A DNA stretch of 12,221 nt from Candidatus Peregrinibacteria bacterium UBA1369 (GCA_002305925.1 DBRL01000007.1:32829-45049), one strand, 5' to 3'. Shown: positions 1 through 6,915, counted from the first letter of the stretch. Notes: generated by a model from the sequence alone, not told the origin. Numbers and translations: made by a program.

Positions 1-867
1 CTCTTCATGGGCCGCCCCGCCCCCGACCTGACCGCCCGCGAAACCGAACATTTCCGGGCCCTGGCCGAACGCATCGTCCTCTCGCCAACCAGCCTCAACA
101 CCTATCTCACCTGCCCCCGCCGCTTTTTCTACCAGACGCTGATCCGCCTGCCCCAGGCCAAATCCGCCGCCCAGGGCATGGGCACGGCGGTGCACAAAGC
201 GCTGGAGCTTTTTCTCAATCAGTACCGCAAGACCAAAATCAACCCCGGCCGCGAATTCCTGCTCCTGCACTACCAGAAGGCCCTGCAGAAAGAAATGCTC
301 ACCGACAAGGACTACCAGGAACGCCTGGAATACGGCCGCAACCTGATCTCCGAATACTTTGACTCCCGCGGCCACCTGCTCACCTCCGACACTTTCAGCG
401 AAATCAATTTTTCCTCGCATGGCGTCAACCTGGACGGCATCCCCATCACCGGCAAAATCGACAAAGTCTCCTTCGGCTCCGGCGACCCGAACGGCCCGCA
501 ACAGGGCCTGATCGTCTCCGACTTCAAGACCGGCAACGCTGACCGTCAGATGTCGGAAAGTCGTCACGGCGGTGACTACTGGCGCCAGATGGTTTTTTAC
601 AAAATCCTGGCCGACAATTCGCCCCGCTTCAAAAAAGATTTCCAGAACCGGCCCGTCCGCGTCAGCCAACTGGAGTTCCTGGAAAAAAGCCGCAAGTCCG
701 GAGAATACCTCACCGCCGCCATCGAAGTCACCCCCGAGGCAGTGGCGGAAGTAACGGAAAACATCCGCTTTGTGCACGGACAAATCCGCGCGCTGGCTTT
801 CGACAAAATCGACCGTTCCGAACCCTGCGACCGCTGCCCCTTCAAAAACATCTGTTGGGAGAAATAA
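1..867 (+). CDS. PD-(D/E)XK nuclease domain, C-terminal part of a probable UvrD/AddA-like helicase-nuclease (partial at 5' end)
   Basis: The reading frame is open to the left edge; the ATG at 7 is probably internal, so this is read as the end of a longer protein. Counting from that ATG, the nuclease signature is in order: SPTSLNTYLTCPRRFFY (Cys36), GTAVHKALE (His63), the acidic residue in GKIDKV (Asp152), the catalytic DFKTG (Asp172, Lys174), QMVFY matching the QxxxY motif, and a C-terminal CxxCPFKNIC. Cys36 plus the last three cysteines match the 4Fe-4S arrangement of AddB, Cas4 and RecB-like nucleases. Known family role: cutting single-stranded DNA during double-strand-break processing, usually fused to or paired with a superfamily 1 helicase. 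The helicase part is inferred, not seen. A stand-alone Cas4/RecB-like nuclease is the alternative; no cas genes or CRISPR array lie nearby. It is followed after 77 bases by a lipoprotein gene. Confidence 0.85.
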   Translation, partial: LFMGRPAPDLTARETEHFRALAERIVLSPTSLNTYLTCPRRFFYQTLIRLPQAKSAAQGMGTAVHKALELFLNQYRKTKINPGREFLLLHYQKALQKEMLTDKDYQERLEYGRNLISEYFDSRGHLLTSDTFSEINFSSHGVNLDGIPITGKIDKVSFGSGDPNGPQQGLIVSDFKTGNADRQMSESRHGGDYWRQMVFYKILADNSPRFKKDFQNRPVRVSQLEFLEKSRKSGEYLTAAIEVTPEAVAEVTENIRFVHGQIRALAFDKIDRSEPCDRCPFKNICWEK

Positions 868-944
868 GGGGTCTGTTGTATCATCAACGCGGCATTGCCC
901 GAACATTGCTGCAAACAAATTAAAAACATTCACGCGAAAAATCT

Positions 945-1901
945 ATGTCTAAAATCAAAATCATCCTGGTCTCCCTGCTCCTGCCCACCCTGATTGGCTG
1001 CAGCAACGTCCCTCCCACCGCCACGCCGGCCGGCAGTGACTCGGCGACAACAACCTCCATAGACACTCCGGACACCACCCCAACTACGGATTCAGCAACT
1101 CCCGCTACGACAACACCGGTAACCACCACCCCCGACGATCCCACCCTGCCCGCCGGACAGCAGAACCGGCCCCGCCTGGGACAGGACAGCCCCGCCAACG
1201 CCTCCGCCCCCGACCCTTTCCAGGCCACGCTGAAAGAAAACGATATTTACTGTTTCGGCCAAAAAGTCGGTCAGCTCAAAGACGACCGCGTACAAATGCA
1301 GCTGGGCGAAAGAACCGTTTCTTTCCTGCCACCAGAGCCGGGGTTTGACGTCACAAAACTGTACTGCCACGTCAGCGAATGGAACGAGGACGATTATCAA
1401 TACGGCAATTTCAGTTATCTCGGGCTGGAAGTTTCGACAAAACTCTATGGTCCCTACGCCATCTATCAACCGGTCCTCACCGCCGAGGAAAACAGCCGGA
1501 TCACCTACAAATGCGACGGCCCACTGGCCACCAACAACGATCAGACGGAAGATCAGCCCGGGCATCAGGCACCTTTCCTGGCCTGCCAGACCAACGGCCT
1601 CAACCTGCTCACCCAATATGAATTCAACGCCTTGAGCGGCAGCCCGGTCATGGTCACCGGCGGAGAATACGGAGAAAGCTGGAAAAAGATCTTCATCAAA
1701 CGCGGCAGCAACCTCAATTATTTTTTCATCGGCAAAATCTCGCGCAGCCTCAACGACTACTGGTTTATCGGCGACGACATCGGCCAGTACCGCAAAAAGA
1801 CTTCCGAGGAAAGTCTCAACCGTCTGATAGAACATACCGAAAACAACACACTGATCAGCGAGTGGCAGGAAATCGTCAAATCTTTCCAGATCGATAGCTA
1901 G
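945..1901 (+). CDS. Secreted lipoprotein of unknown function
   Basis: A 318-aa protein with a classical lipoprotein signal: a Lys-containing N terminus, a hydrophobic core at residues 6-17 and the lipobox LIGC with the lipidated Cys at 19. Residues 22-90 form a Thr/Pro/Ala/Asp-rich low-complexity linker, typical of a spacer lifting a domain off the membrane. Residues 95-318 look like a globular, aromatic-rich domain with four further cysteines (103, 141, 190, 214), which could make two disulfides outside the cytoplasm. No family is recognised for this domain. The ATG at 945 is chosen because it directly precedes the signal peptide; there is no clear Shine-Dalgarno sequence. Its last 26 bases overlap the 3' end of the convergent ClpP-like gene. 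Confidence 0.85.
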   Translation: MSKIKIILVSLLLPTLIGCSNVPPTATPAGSDSATTTSIDTPDTTPTTDSATPATTTPVTTTPDDPTLPAGQQNRPRLGQDSPANASAPDPFQATLKENDIYCFGQKVGQLKDDRVQMQLGERTVSFLPPEPGFDVTKLYCHVSEWNEDDYQYGNFSYLGLEVSTKLYGPYAIYQPVLTAEENSRITYKCDGPLATNNDQTEDQPGHQAPFLACQTNGLNLLTQYEFNALSGSPVMVTGGEYGESWKKIFIKRGSNLNYFFIGKISRSLNDYWFIGDDIGQYRKKTSEESLNRLIEHTENNTLISEWQEIVKSFQIDS

Positions 1902-2655
1902 AGAAAAAATAACTGGACATCGCTTCCCGGTCGACAAATACCTCGTCCAGGCAGCCCACCCGCCACAGTTCATCGGGTTCAAAAAACACCCTGCCATCTG
2001 GATTGGTAGGATCGGCCAGCGCCTTCCTCACCTTGTCCCGCAGAGCACTTCTCGCGGGCTCCACGCCGCGGGCCAGATAGTCGTCCAGTTCGCGCAAATC
2101 AATTTCACTTTCCTCTTCCAGCACCCTGCGCTCTTCCAGGTCAATTGACTTGTGCCACATCAACCTGGAATCGGGTAAAGCATAACTTTTATCCATCACC
2201 GCCATCAGATCAAAAGCAGCGCTAAAGGCGTCGCCATTGACATAGGCCTCACAGAGGCCCCCGCGCTCGGACAGTTCATCTACGGCATCCTGAAAAATCT
2301 CCAGCATAGAGGTATCGCCGCCCCAGGAATCAATCACAAAACCCACCCGAAGCCTGCCCTCGAGCAGCAACTCCATAACCTCCCTGCCCAGCACTGGAAC
2401 AAGCGTATTGAGCAAGGTTTTCTGCTGACGCTCTTTTTTTCTGATCAAATCTTTCGGAGCATTATCACGATGCAGATCATTCAGTCTGACACGTCCGGCC
2501 AGCGGGGCAAAGAGCATCAGGGCATTTGGCACGCGCCTCATCTCACCTGCAGCAATGGCAATTTGAGCAGGAAAAGGCCTCCCCCTGTCAAAATTACCTT
2601 TTGCTTTCACCAGCAGCTCGCCGTCAAACGGCAATTTATCCCTGTCCATAAACAT
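1876..2655 (-). CDS. Divergent ClpP-like serine protease
   Basis: A 259-aa protein with the ClpP/crotonase-fold landmarks spaced as in ClpP. There is a D-SWGGDTS segment (about 110-116) where ClpP has its SPGG turn, then NGDAFSAAFDLMA with Ser145 at the nucleophile position, then YALPDSRLMWHKS, matching ClpP's CLPNSRVMIHQP, with His168 as catalytic His. The end (FFEPDELWRVGCLDEVF) matches ClpP's FxSxxEAxxYGLxD. The third catalytic residue is unclear: Asp220 lies two residues from the expected place. About 35 residues between His168 and Asp220 (LEERRVLEEESEIDLREL and on) look like a charged helical insert. It has no signal peptide, so it is probably cytoplasmic. The track-frame start could be TTG 2667; ATG 2655 is preferred because it gives a 22-nt leader from the promoter at 2684-2712 (ATG 2649 is also possible). 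No Clp ATPase gene is adjacent. It could instead be an SppA/ClpP-family protein of other specificity. Confidence 0.75.
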   Translation of the reverse strand: MFMDRDKLPFDGELLVKAKGNFDRGRPFPAQIAIAAGEMRRVPNALMLFAPLAGRVRLNDLHRDNAPKDLIRKKERQQKTLLNTLVPVLGREVMELLLEGRLRVGFVIDSWGGDTSMLEIFQDAVDELSERGGLCEAYVNGDAFSAAFDLMAVMDKSYALPDSRLMWHKSIDLEERRVLEEESEIDLRELDDYLARGVEPARSALRDKVRKALADPTNPDGRVFFEPDELWRVGCLDEVFVDREAMSSYFFSSYRSGKI

Positions 2656-2683
2656 AGCCCGACACAAAAATTAATAAGGCGAA

Positions 2684-2712
2684 ATTATACTCACCGCAAA
2701 CGAATTTGACAA
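2684..2712 (-). promoter_or_regulatory. Sigma-70 type promoter of the ClpP-like gene
   Basis: Read on the minus strand, TTGTCA (2707-2712) and a perfect TATAAT (2684-2689) are separated by exactly 17 bases. The predicted start of transcription is near 2677, which leaves a leader of about 22 nt before ATG 2655. Confidence 0.75.
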
Positions 2713-2773
2713 GCGTAAATTTTAATTTTATTACGCAACTTGCGCCGCCAATACAGAGCATTTGGAAGACAGC

Positions 2774-2932
2774 AAAAAAAGTCCTTTATGCCGGGCCGTC
2801 TCTGGAACACTAATCCCTTAGTATCCCAAGTGGGTGGCCGCAACTCCTGCCCCGCGAGGCGGGAGTAATCTGAGCCTCCCTTAAGTTGCAATAGTGAGAG
2901 AGTTAACCGAGACTTAATCGCGCACAAAAGAC
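2774..2932 (-). ncRNA. Candidate structured small RNA with 6S RNA-like architecture
   Basis: A 159-nt transcript is predicted from its own promoter (2939-2967) to a run of seven U at 2774-2780. Its two ends pair: GUCUUUUGUGC (2922-2932) with GCAUAAAGGAC (2781-2791), 11 bp. Inside this are GUCUCGG/CC(A)GAGAC (2907-2913 with 2798-2805), then a long unpaired 5' strand (2886-2906), then an apical rod: 2874-2885 with 2825-2838 (with small bulges), then ACUCC/GGAGU (2862-2866 with 2843-2847). The 3' side of the bubble holds a small hairpin, ACUAA-GGGA-UUAGU (2809-2822), with a GNRA tetraloop; it can extend to 11 bp at the expense of neighbouring pairs. Closing stem, central bubble with a 3' hairpin and an apical stem are the known plan of 6S RNA, which binds RNA polymerase holoenzyme. 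G-U pairs in the small hairpin would be A-C mismatches on the plus strand, supporting the minus strand. The 6S identity is inference; no sequence consensus was recognised. Confidence 0.55.
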
Positions 2933-2938
2933 GTCTAC

Positions 2939-2967
2939 ACCATAGCAAACAAACACTCCCAAAACAA
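2939..2967 (-). promoter_or_regulatory. Promoter of the candidate structured RNA
   Basis: On the minus strand TTGTTT (2962-2967) and TATGGT (2939-2944) are 17 bases apart. The expected start, about 7 bases below the -10 box, falls at 2932, the first base of the RNA's closing stem. Confidence 0.5.
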
Positions 2968-3020
2968 TCTGGTAATGAAATCAAAAACGGTATAAAGTGA
3001 AAAGTTGTTGACCGAGTCAC

Positions 3021-3644
3021 TCACCCCCCCAGAAAGAGCACCGTCTTCACCCCCACCACGATCCAGCCAATCAACAGCGACAGCACCGAAAAACCAAAGT
3101 ATTTGGCGAGCAGAAAATTATCGAAAATCAGAAAAGCCAAAAAGTAGAGCGAAGCATTGGCCAGATAAAACTGGTAATGATGCTGGAAGCGTCGCGGCAC
3201 CAGCAGCTGCACGAACTTCGACCCGTCCAGCGGCGGGAAAGGCAGCATATTGAAAGCAAACAGCAGAATTGATATGTCAAAAATCGTCGCCAGCAGCATG
3301 GCTAACTCATAATTGAGGTAATTACCGAAATACTTTAGCGGCACCAGCACCACCACGGCAATTAGCAGATTCATCATTGGCCCGGCCAGCGCCACCAGTG
3401 CCTCATAAGCCACGGGCCGCTTGAAATAAGCCCGATTGACCGGCACCGGTTTGCCCCAGCCAATCCCCGCCAGGAAAATCAGTATTGTCCCCAGCGGATC
3501 CAGATGCACCAACGGATTCAGCGTCACCCGGCCATGTTTTTTAGCCGTCGGATCGCCAAGCAGATAAGCCACATAGGCATGGGCAAATTCGTGAAAAGTA
3601 ATCACCACCACCAGCGCGAACAATATGTAGAGAAATTCAATCAT
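3021..3644 (-). CDS. Site-2 protease family (M50) intramembrane zinc metalloprotease
   Basis: A 207-aa polytopic membrane protein. The zinc-binding HEFAH motif (His18, Glu19, His22) sits inside the first membrane segment, and NMLPFPPLDG (132-141, Asp140 as third zinc ligand) lies in a later one, both diagnostic for M50B. GWGKPVPVN (62-70) and ALAGPMMNLL (86-95) are also typical. Such proteases cut substrates within the membrane, often anti-sigma factors or signal-peptide remnants; the substrate here is unknown. The short form without PDZ or CBS domains is the common length for the compact YdiL/Rv-type subgroup. It starts 39 bases after the CorA stop codon on the same strand, so co-transcription is likely. 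No Shine-Dalgarno sequence precedes the ATG. Confidence 0.93.
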   Translation of the reverse strand: MIEFLYILFALVVVITFHEFAHAYVAYLLGDPTAKKHGRVTLNPLVHLDPLGTILIFLAGIGWGKPVPVNRAYFKRPVAYEALVALAGPMMNLLIAVVVLVPLKYFGNYLNYELAMLLATIFDISILLFAFNMLPFPPLDGSKFVQLLVPRRFQHHYQFYLANASLYFLAFLIFDNFLLAKYFGFSVLSLLIGWIVVGVKTVLFLGG

Positions 3645-3683
3645 CTTGGATTCGTGCAGCCAACGAGTGACCGTCTAAACAAA

Positions 3684-4628
3684 CTAAAAAAGTTTTTTGC
3701 GAAAAAAGAAAATCACCAGCACCAGCGTCAACAAAACCGACATCAGCATGACAATTCCAAAAGCCTGTTCATGCCCCTGAAAAGGCAGCACCAGATTCAT
3801 GCCATAGACACTGGCCACCAGAGTCGGCATCATCAGAATAATTGAAATCGTGGTCAGATACTTGACGTTTTCATTGAGCTTGTTGGAAATCAGATTGGCA
3901 AAAGTGCTGATGGTGGAATGAAGAATTTTATTATGAATTTTCACCGCTTCCAAAGCCTGCTGGTTTTCGTCCAGCAGATCCTCACAGAGATCAATGTCCT
4001 CCTCGTTGGCACGGAAAAGAGGCTTTTTGGTAATCTTCAGATAAACCATCTGATTGGCCTGCAGATAACCGGAAAAGTAAGACAGCGCCTTGCCGAACTC
4101 CATCATCGAATGGATGTCACGCCCATTGGGATCGTGCTGAAACTTCTCCTGGGCCCGGTTGATGCCATAAGTCAGCTGTTTCAGATAGGTCAGATAAAAT
4201 TTCGAGGTCAAAAGCATCAGCTTGAGAATAAACTGGGGACGGCGCGCGGTACTGACTATACGATTGCGCGAAAGATTTTCCAGCTTCAGCTTCAGATAAT
4301 CCAGCACGTCGTTTTTTCCAAAATAAATCGTCACCAGACAATCGCTGTTATACAGTATACCCAGCGGCATAGTACGATAGCTTGGCTTGGCCGGATCGAC
4401 CACCACCGGCGTCTGCAAAACCAGAAAGTTATAATCGTCCAATTTCTCCAGTTTCGGCACCTCTTCGGCATCGTCCACCGAAATCAGGACCTCATCGGTA
4501 ATTTCAATAAAGGACTTTAGCTTGGAAATATCCTCACTGGTAGGATTACTGATGTCAATCCAACAGTTTTTCTCTGGCTTTTTCAGCTCATGCTTTTTCT
4601 GCCCGTCGATTTTATAAATTTTATACAC
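3684..4628 (-). CDS. corA: CorA family magnesium (divalent cation) channel
   Basis: A 314-aa protein of normal CorA length. The N-terminal cytoplasmic alpha/beta domain and long helices run to about residue 250. Two C-terminal membrane segments follow (about 256-275 and 290-308), the first ending in the signature YGMN (GMN at 276-278), which forms the selectivity filter of the pentameric channel. The short basic tail RKKLF is cytoplasmic, as expected. The start is GTG at 4628: the frame upstream reaches a stop codon (TAG at 4638-4640) without another start. It leads a probable two-gene operon with the M50 protease and is divergent from rpmB. ZntB-type zinc transport is an alternative within the family; the loop after GMN (LVLPFQGHEQ) does not carry the usual MPEL. 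Confidence 0.92.
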   Translation of the reverse strand: MYKIYKIDGQKKHELKKPEKNCWIDISNPTSEDISKLKSFIEITDEVLISVDDAEEVPKLEKLDDYNFLVLQTPVVVDPAKPSYRTMPLGILYNSDCLVTIYFGKNDVLDYLKLKLENLSRNRIVSTARRPQFILKLMLLTSKFYLTYLKQLTYGINRAQEKFQHDPNGRDIHSMMEFGKALSYFSGYLQANQMVYLKITKKPLFRANEEDIDLCEDLLDENQQALEAVKIHNKILHSTISTFANLISNKLNENVKYLTTISIILMMPTLVASVYGMNLVLPFQGHEQAFGIVMLMSVLLTLVLVIFFFRKKLF

Positions 4629-4657
4629 AAAGTCCGACTAAAACCATTATTGGCCAT

Positions 4658-4687
4658 AAAATAGCTTTTCAGGCCGCCATTTGGCAA
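4658..4687 (-). promoter_or_regulatory. Probable promoter of the corA-M50 operon
   Basis: On the minus strand TTGCCA (4682-4687) and TATTTT (4658-4663) are 18 bases apart. The predicted start near 4651 leaves about 22 nt before the GTG start codon. Confidence 0.45.
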
Positions 4688-4718
4688 CCGTTGCGGGGCG
4701 CCAAAAGACAAAAAAATG

Positions 4719-4746
4719 TTGCAATTAGCTGTTTTAATGCTAAAAT
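4719..4746 (+). promoter_or_regulatory. Promoter of rpmB
   Basis: TTGCAA (4719-4724) and TAAAAT (4741-4746) are 16 bases apart. Transcription would begin near 4753, about 19 nt before the ATG at 4772, which rules out the upstream in-frame start near 4691. Confidence 0.6.
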
Positions 4747-4771
4747 TCCCGTGCTTTTAACCAGCAATTCC

Positions 4772-5029
4772 ATGACCAAGGTATGTCAGCTCACGGGCAA
4801 GAAAAAATCAACCGGTTACAATATCTCCCACTCCAACCGGCACACCAAAAGAACTTTTGAACCAAATGTCAGCAAGAGAACCATCATCGATCCCGTCACC
4901 GGCACGAAGCTGCGCCTAAACGTATCGACACGCGCCCTGCGCACACTGGTCAAGAACCCCGGCAAATTCCGCACCGAACTGGCCTCACTGGTCAAAAAGC
5001 AGACCAAAAAACGCGCCGGAAAACAATAG
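4772..5029 (+). CDS. rpmB: Large-subunit ribosomal protein bL28
   Basis: An 85-aa basic protein starting MTKVCQLTGKK and continuing with NISHSNRHTKRTFEPN, the N-terminal signature of bL28 (family pattern: VCQ-TGK, N-SH-N--TKR-F-PN). The C-terminal half has the LRVSTRALRTL-type segment seen as LNVSTRALRTLVKNPGKF. It binds 23S rRNA in the large subunit. The single Cys at residue 5 shows that this is a non-zinc form. The ATG at 4772 is chosen on the conserved start of the family and on the promoter position; the open frame extends further upstream but is not conserved there. The lysine-rich tail (KKQTKKRAGKQ) is slightly longer than usual. There is no Shine-Dalgarno sequence in the short leader. 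A serine tRNA follows 80 bases downstream on the same strand. Confidence 0.96.
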   Translation: MTKVCQLTGKKKSTGYNISHSNRHTKRTFEPNVSKRTIIDPVTGTKLRLNVSTRALRTLVKNPGKFRTELASLVKKQTKKRAGKQ

Positions 5030-5109
5030 TAATCGCTGACAGCGCCCCAGAAAAACCATGGGGCCGCCCGCCGCCTCCGGCATTCCTACATCCACGGTTC
5101 CACGCACAC

Positions 5110-5200
5110 GGAGAGATCGCATAGTTGGTCTAGTGCGCTCGCTTGGAAGGCGAGTAACGTCGAAAGGCGTTCGAGGGTTCGAATCCCTCTCTCTCCGCCA
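5110..5200 (+). tRNA. tRNA-Ser (anticodon GGA)
   Basis: A 91-nt class II tRNA. The acceptor stem is GGAGAGA (5110-5116) with TCTCTCC (5190-5196), discriminator G and an encoded CCA (5198-5200). The anticodon stem CTCGC/GCGAG encloses TTGGAAG, giving anticodon GGA. A long variable arm (AACGTC-GAAA-GGCGTT) with a GNRA loop is typical of serine tRNAs. The T arm is GAGGG-TTCGAAT-CCCTC. There is no intron. It could be co-transcribed with rpmB; no separate promoter is evident in the 80-base gap. Confidence 0.96.
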
Positions 5201-5206
5201 TTTTGA

Positions 5207-5238
5207 GATGCGAGCATGGCGACCGAAGCGCAGGCAAA
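5207..5238 (+). repeat. 32-bp direct repeat, copy 1
   Basis: This copy starts 6 bases after the tRNA-Ser CCA end. It begins GATGCGAGCATGGCGACC and is identical over 32 bases to the copy at 5350-5381. Its last bases form the left arm of a hairpin, GGCAAAG (5233-5239) with CTTTGCC (5246-5252). Confidence 0.9.
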
Positions 5239-5263
5239 GCCGCGCCTTTGCCGTAGCGAAGGA

Positions 5264-5313
5264 AAAACTCGACAGCAAAATGAGACGCCATGTCGAATTT
5301 TGCGGAGAGTTTT
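5264..5313. repeat. Interrupted inverted repeat between the two direct repeats
   Basis: AAAACTC (5264-5270) pairs with GAGTTTT (5307-5313), and GCAAAAT (5275-5281) pairs with ATTTTGC (5297-5303), with short internal loops and a 15-base apical loop. A competing pair, CGACA with TGTCG, lies within it. It could be a processing or termination structure for the tRNA transcript, or part of a repeat element; the sequence does not decide. Confidence 0.6.
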
Positions 5314-5349
5314 AGCCAGGCCCATCTGGAGCGCAGCGCGACGACAATT

Positions 5350-5381
5350 GATGCGAGCATGGCGACCGAAGCGCAGGCAAA
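5350..5381 (+). repeat. 32-bp direct repeat, copy 2
   Basis: This is an exact copy of 5207-5238, offset by 143 bases. It is followed by a different sequence that contains a GGCCGC/GCGGCC hairpin. The stretch from 5201 to 5458 has no supportable gene; short frames there are translations of the repeat. Confidence 0.9.
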
Positions 5382-5458
5382 AGACGGCCGCCCTTGTGGA
5401 GCGGCCATCGGATTTGCCATAGTTCTTCAGTCCAAACTCTAAAAAGTCCTCCCAAACT

Positions 5459-6835
5459 CTAACGCACAATTTCCATTAAATAATTCTCCCTGTCCGTCTC
5501 AGTCAATACCATCAGGAGAAGCCCCTCTTCCACCCTTTCGCACAATTCAGGGTCGGCATCAAGAATCGCCCGGACTTTGCCGTAAATATCGGCCATTTTT
5601 TCATTTCCCTTGATCAGGTCGAAATGCACTATCGCCGGTTTTTCGGGATGGCGGGCGCGGAAATTATTGTCAATAATACCCAGCAGAATTTTTACATGCG
5701 CGGCCAGCGTCTCGGGGCTGTCAGTCCAGCTGATTTCCATCACGCTTTGCCCCTGCAGCGTCGAGGCATAATGCAGATTGCTAACCCGCACCGCCTGTTC
5801 GTCATGATCACCCAGTTCGATATGAAAAGGGTTGCCCTTGTACTCGCGCACTACACCCTTTTCCTCATTGAGCACTTTGGCGGGATCGAATTTCTTTTTT
5901 GAATGGGCAAACAATTCGGCATACTTTTCTCTGTCTTCGGCGGGCAAGGTTTCGTTGACGACACTGGCCCTGTAAACCGCGCCATGTTCACTGGTATCAT
6001 GGGTGGTATGAATTACGCTGAAAAGTCCCGCGGCATATTCCTGGGGATAGCGTTCGGCCAGCCAGGAATCGGCAACCAGACAGTCCTTGATCGACTCCAG
6101 CTGCGCCGCCAGTAAATTACTCTTGTGGGCACCACATCCGTGCTTGGGATAATGGTGAGCGTCATAATGGGACTGAAATTCAATCTGAACTTTCGACAAT
6201 GTTCCCTGGCGATACTCAGCCAAGGCCTCCTCCACCTTGTGGCCGAAAAGAAAGTCCAGACGGACAAAAAACTTTTCCTTCTGTCCGGGATTCTTCTGCA
6301 TATAGTCAACCCAGTCCTGCGCATTAACCAGTTCCTGAAATTCCGGGAAAATAATATTTCCGGCAAAAGGCAGCCATTCGTGATCAAAACGGTCCAGCAA
6401 CTCATCCCCCTCCATAAACTGCAATTCGGTATTGAGGCCATCAGCACATTCGGTAACGATTTCCGCCATGAACTTTTCCGGATTTTCCGGATCATGAGTA
6501 CGCAGCTGATCACGGCGCTGCAGATACTGTCGATAATCTTCCACCACCGCCGCATTCATCTGTTGAACAAAGGCCTCAAACTGGGCACGATCAGCAAACC
6601 CTTCCTTTGGTGCTTCCGGCATATTGATATTGGTTAAAAACTCTGCTTTGACCGTTTGCCCGGACAACTCGAGGCTGCCGGCCACAACGGTATTTTGGGC
6701 AAATTGATTGGTCAGCTCCCGCACCAGTGCTTCATCACTGGCTTTCACTTCATCTGACCCGGCCTGGGCAGCCATATTCAACAAAACCGATGCGTTTTCG
6801 GACTTATTCCGGTAATTTCCAGTCTCTCCAGTCAT
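5459..6835 (-). CDS. Protein of unknown function with a His/Cys cluster
   Basis: A 458-aa soluble, acidic protein without signal peptide or membrane segment. The start is ATG 6835, not the upstream in-frame codons: AGGAAACAG sits directly before it as a good Shine-Dalgarno sequence, and a promoter at 6867-6894 starts the transcript only about 25 nt upstream. No family is recognised. The most striking part is residues 223-237, with His223, His227, His228, His232, Cys234 and His237 (HHYPKHGCGAHKSN), followed by a second histidine group at 276, 279 and 284 (VIHTTHDTSEH). This looks like a metal site. The HxxxxCG-like arrangement faintly recalls the zinc motif of beta-class carbonic anhydrases, but the CxDSR half is not visible, so no function is assigned. 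The N-terminal 200 residues are helical and charged. It is divergently transcribed from the SLH gene. Confidence 0.8.
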   Translation of the reverse strand: MTGETGNYRNKSENASVLLNMAAQAGSDEVKASDEALVRELTNQFAQNTVVAGSLELSGQTVKAEFLTNINMPEAPKEGFADRAQFEAFVQQMNAAVVEDYRQYLQRRDQLRTHDPENPEKFMAEIVTECADGLNTELQFMEGDELLDRFDHEWLPFAGNIIFPEFQELVNAQDWVDYMQKNPGQKEKFFVRLDFLFGHKVEEALAEYRQGTLSKVQIEFQSHYDAHHYPKHGCGAHKSNLLAAQLESIKDCLVADSWLAERYPQEYAAGLFSVIHTTHDTSEHGAVYRASVVNETLPAEDREKYAELFAHSKKKFDPAKVLNEEKGVVREYKGNPFHIELGDHDEQAVRVSNLHYASTLQGQSVMEISWTDSPETLAAHVKILLGIIDNNFRARHPEKPAIVHFDLIKGNEKMADIYGKVRAILDADPELCERVEEGLLLMVLTETDRENYLMEIVR

Positions 6836-6866
6836 CTGTTTCCTGTTTTTTACTTTTCGAGCCACG

Positions 6867-6894
6867 ATTGTATTGCAAAACCAAATACAGTCAA
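6867..6894 (-). promoter_or_regulatory. Promoter of the 458-aa protein gene
   Basis: On the minus strand TTGACT (6889-6894) and TACAAT (6867-6872) are 16 bases apart. The predicted start near 6860 gives a leader of about 25 nt that contains the AGGAAACAG ribosome binding site. Confidence 0.65.
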
Positions 6895-6915
6895 GGGCAA
6901 AACAAAAATTTTCAA

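Noticed and set aside
1092..1997. 301-codon minus-strand frame opposite the lipoprotein gene
   Set aside because: The plus-strand frame has a signal peptide and lipobox; the minus-strand frame is its complement and overlaps the ClpP-like gene in another frame.
2774..2932. tmRNA, SRP RNA or RNase P RNA
   Set aside because: There is no tRNA-like end with CCA or tag frame, no GGAAG-type SRP loop motif, and none of the conserved RNase P core strings.
2691..3020. Minus-strand open frame of 109 codons across the intergenic space
   Set aside because: It has no family resemblance, its residue composition is unlike a protein, and it runs through the candidate RNA, its promoter and the promoter of the next gene.
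3918..4520. 200-codon plus-strand frame opposite corA
   Set aside because: It is a shadow of corA, whose product is unmistakable; the opposite frame has a His/Gln-rich composition typical of antisense translation.
4691..4771. Longer N terminus for bL28
   Set aside because: The promoter -35 and -10 boxes (4719-4746) lie inside the extension, and the extra residues do not match the family.
5207..5381. CRISPR array
   Set aside because: There are only two copies, the spacing of 143 bases is too long for a spacer, and there is no cas gene, despite the Cas4-like nuclease motifs at 1-867.
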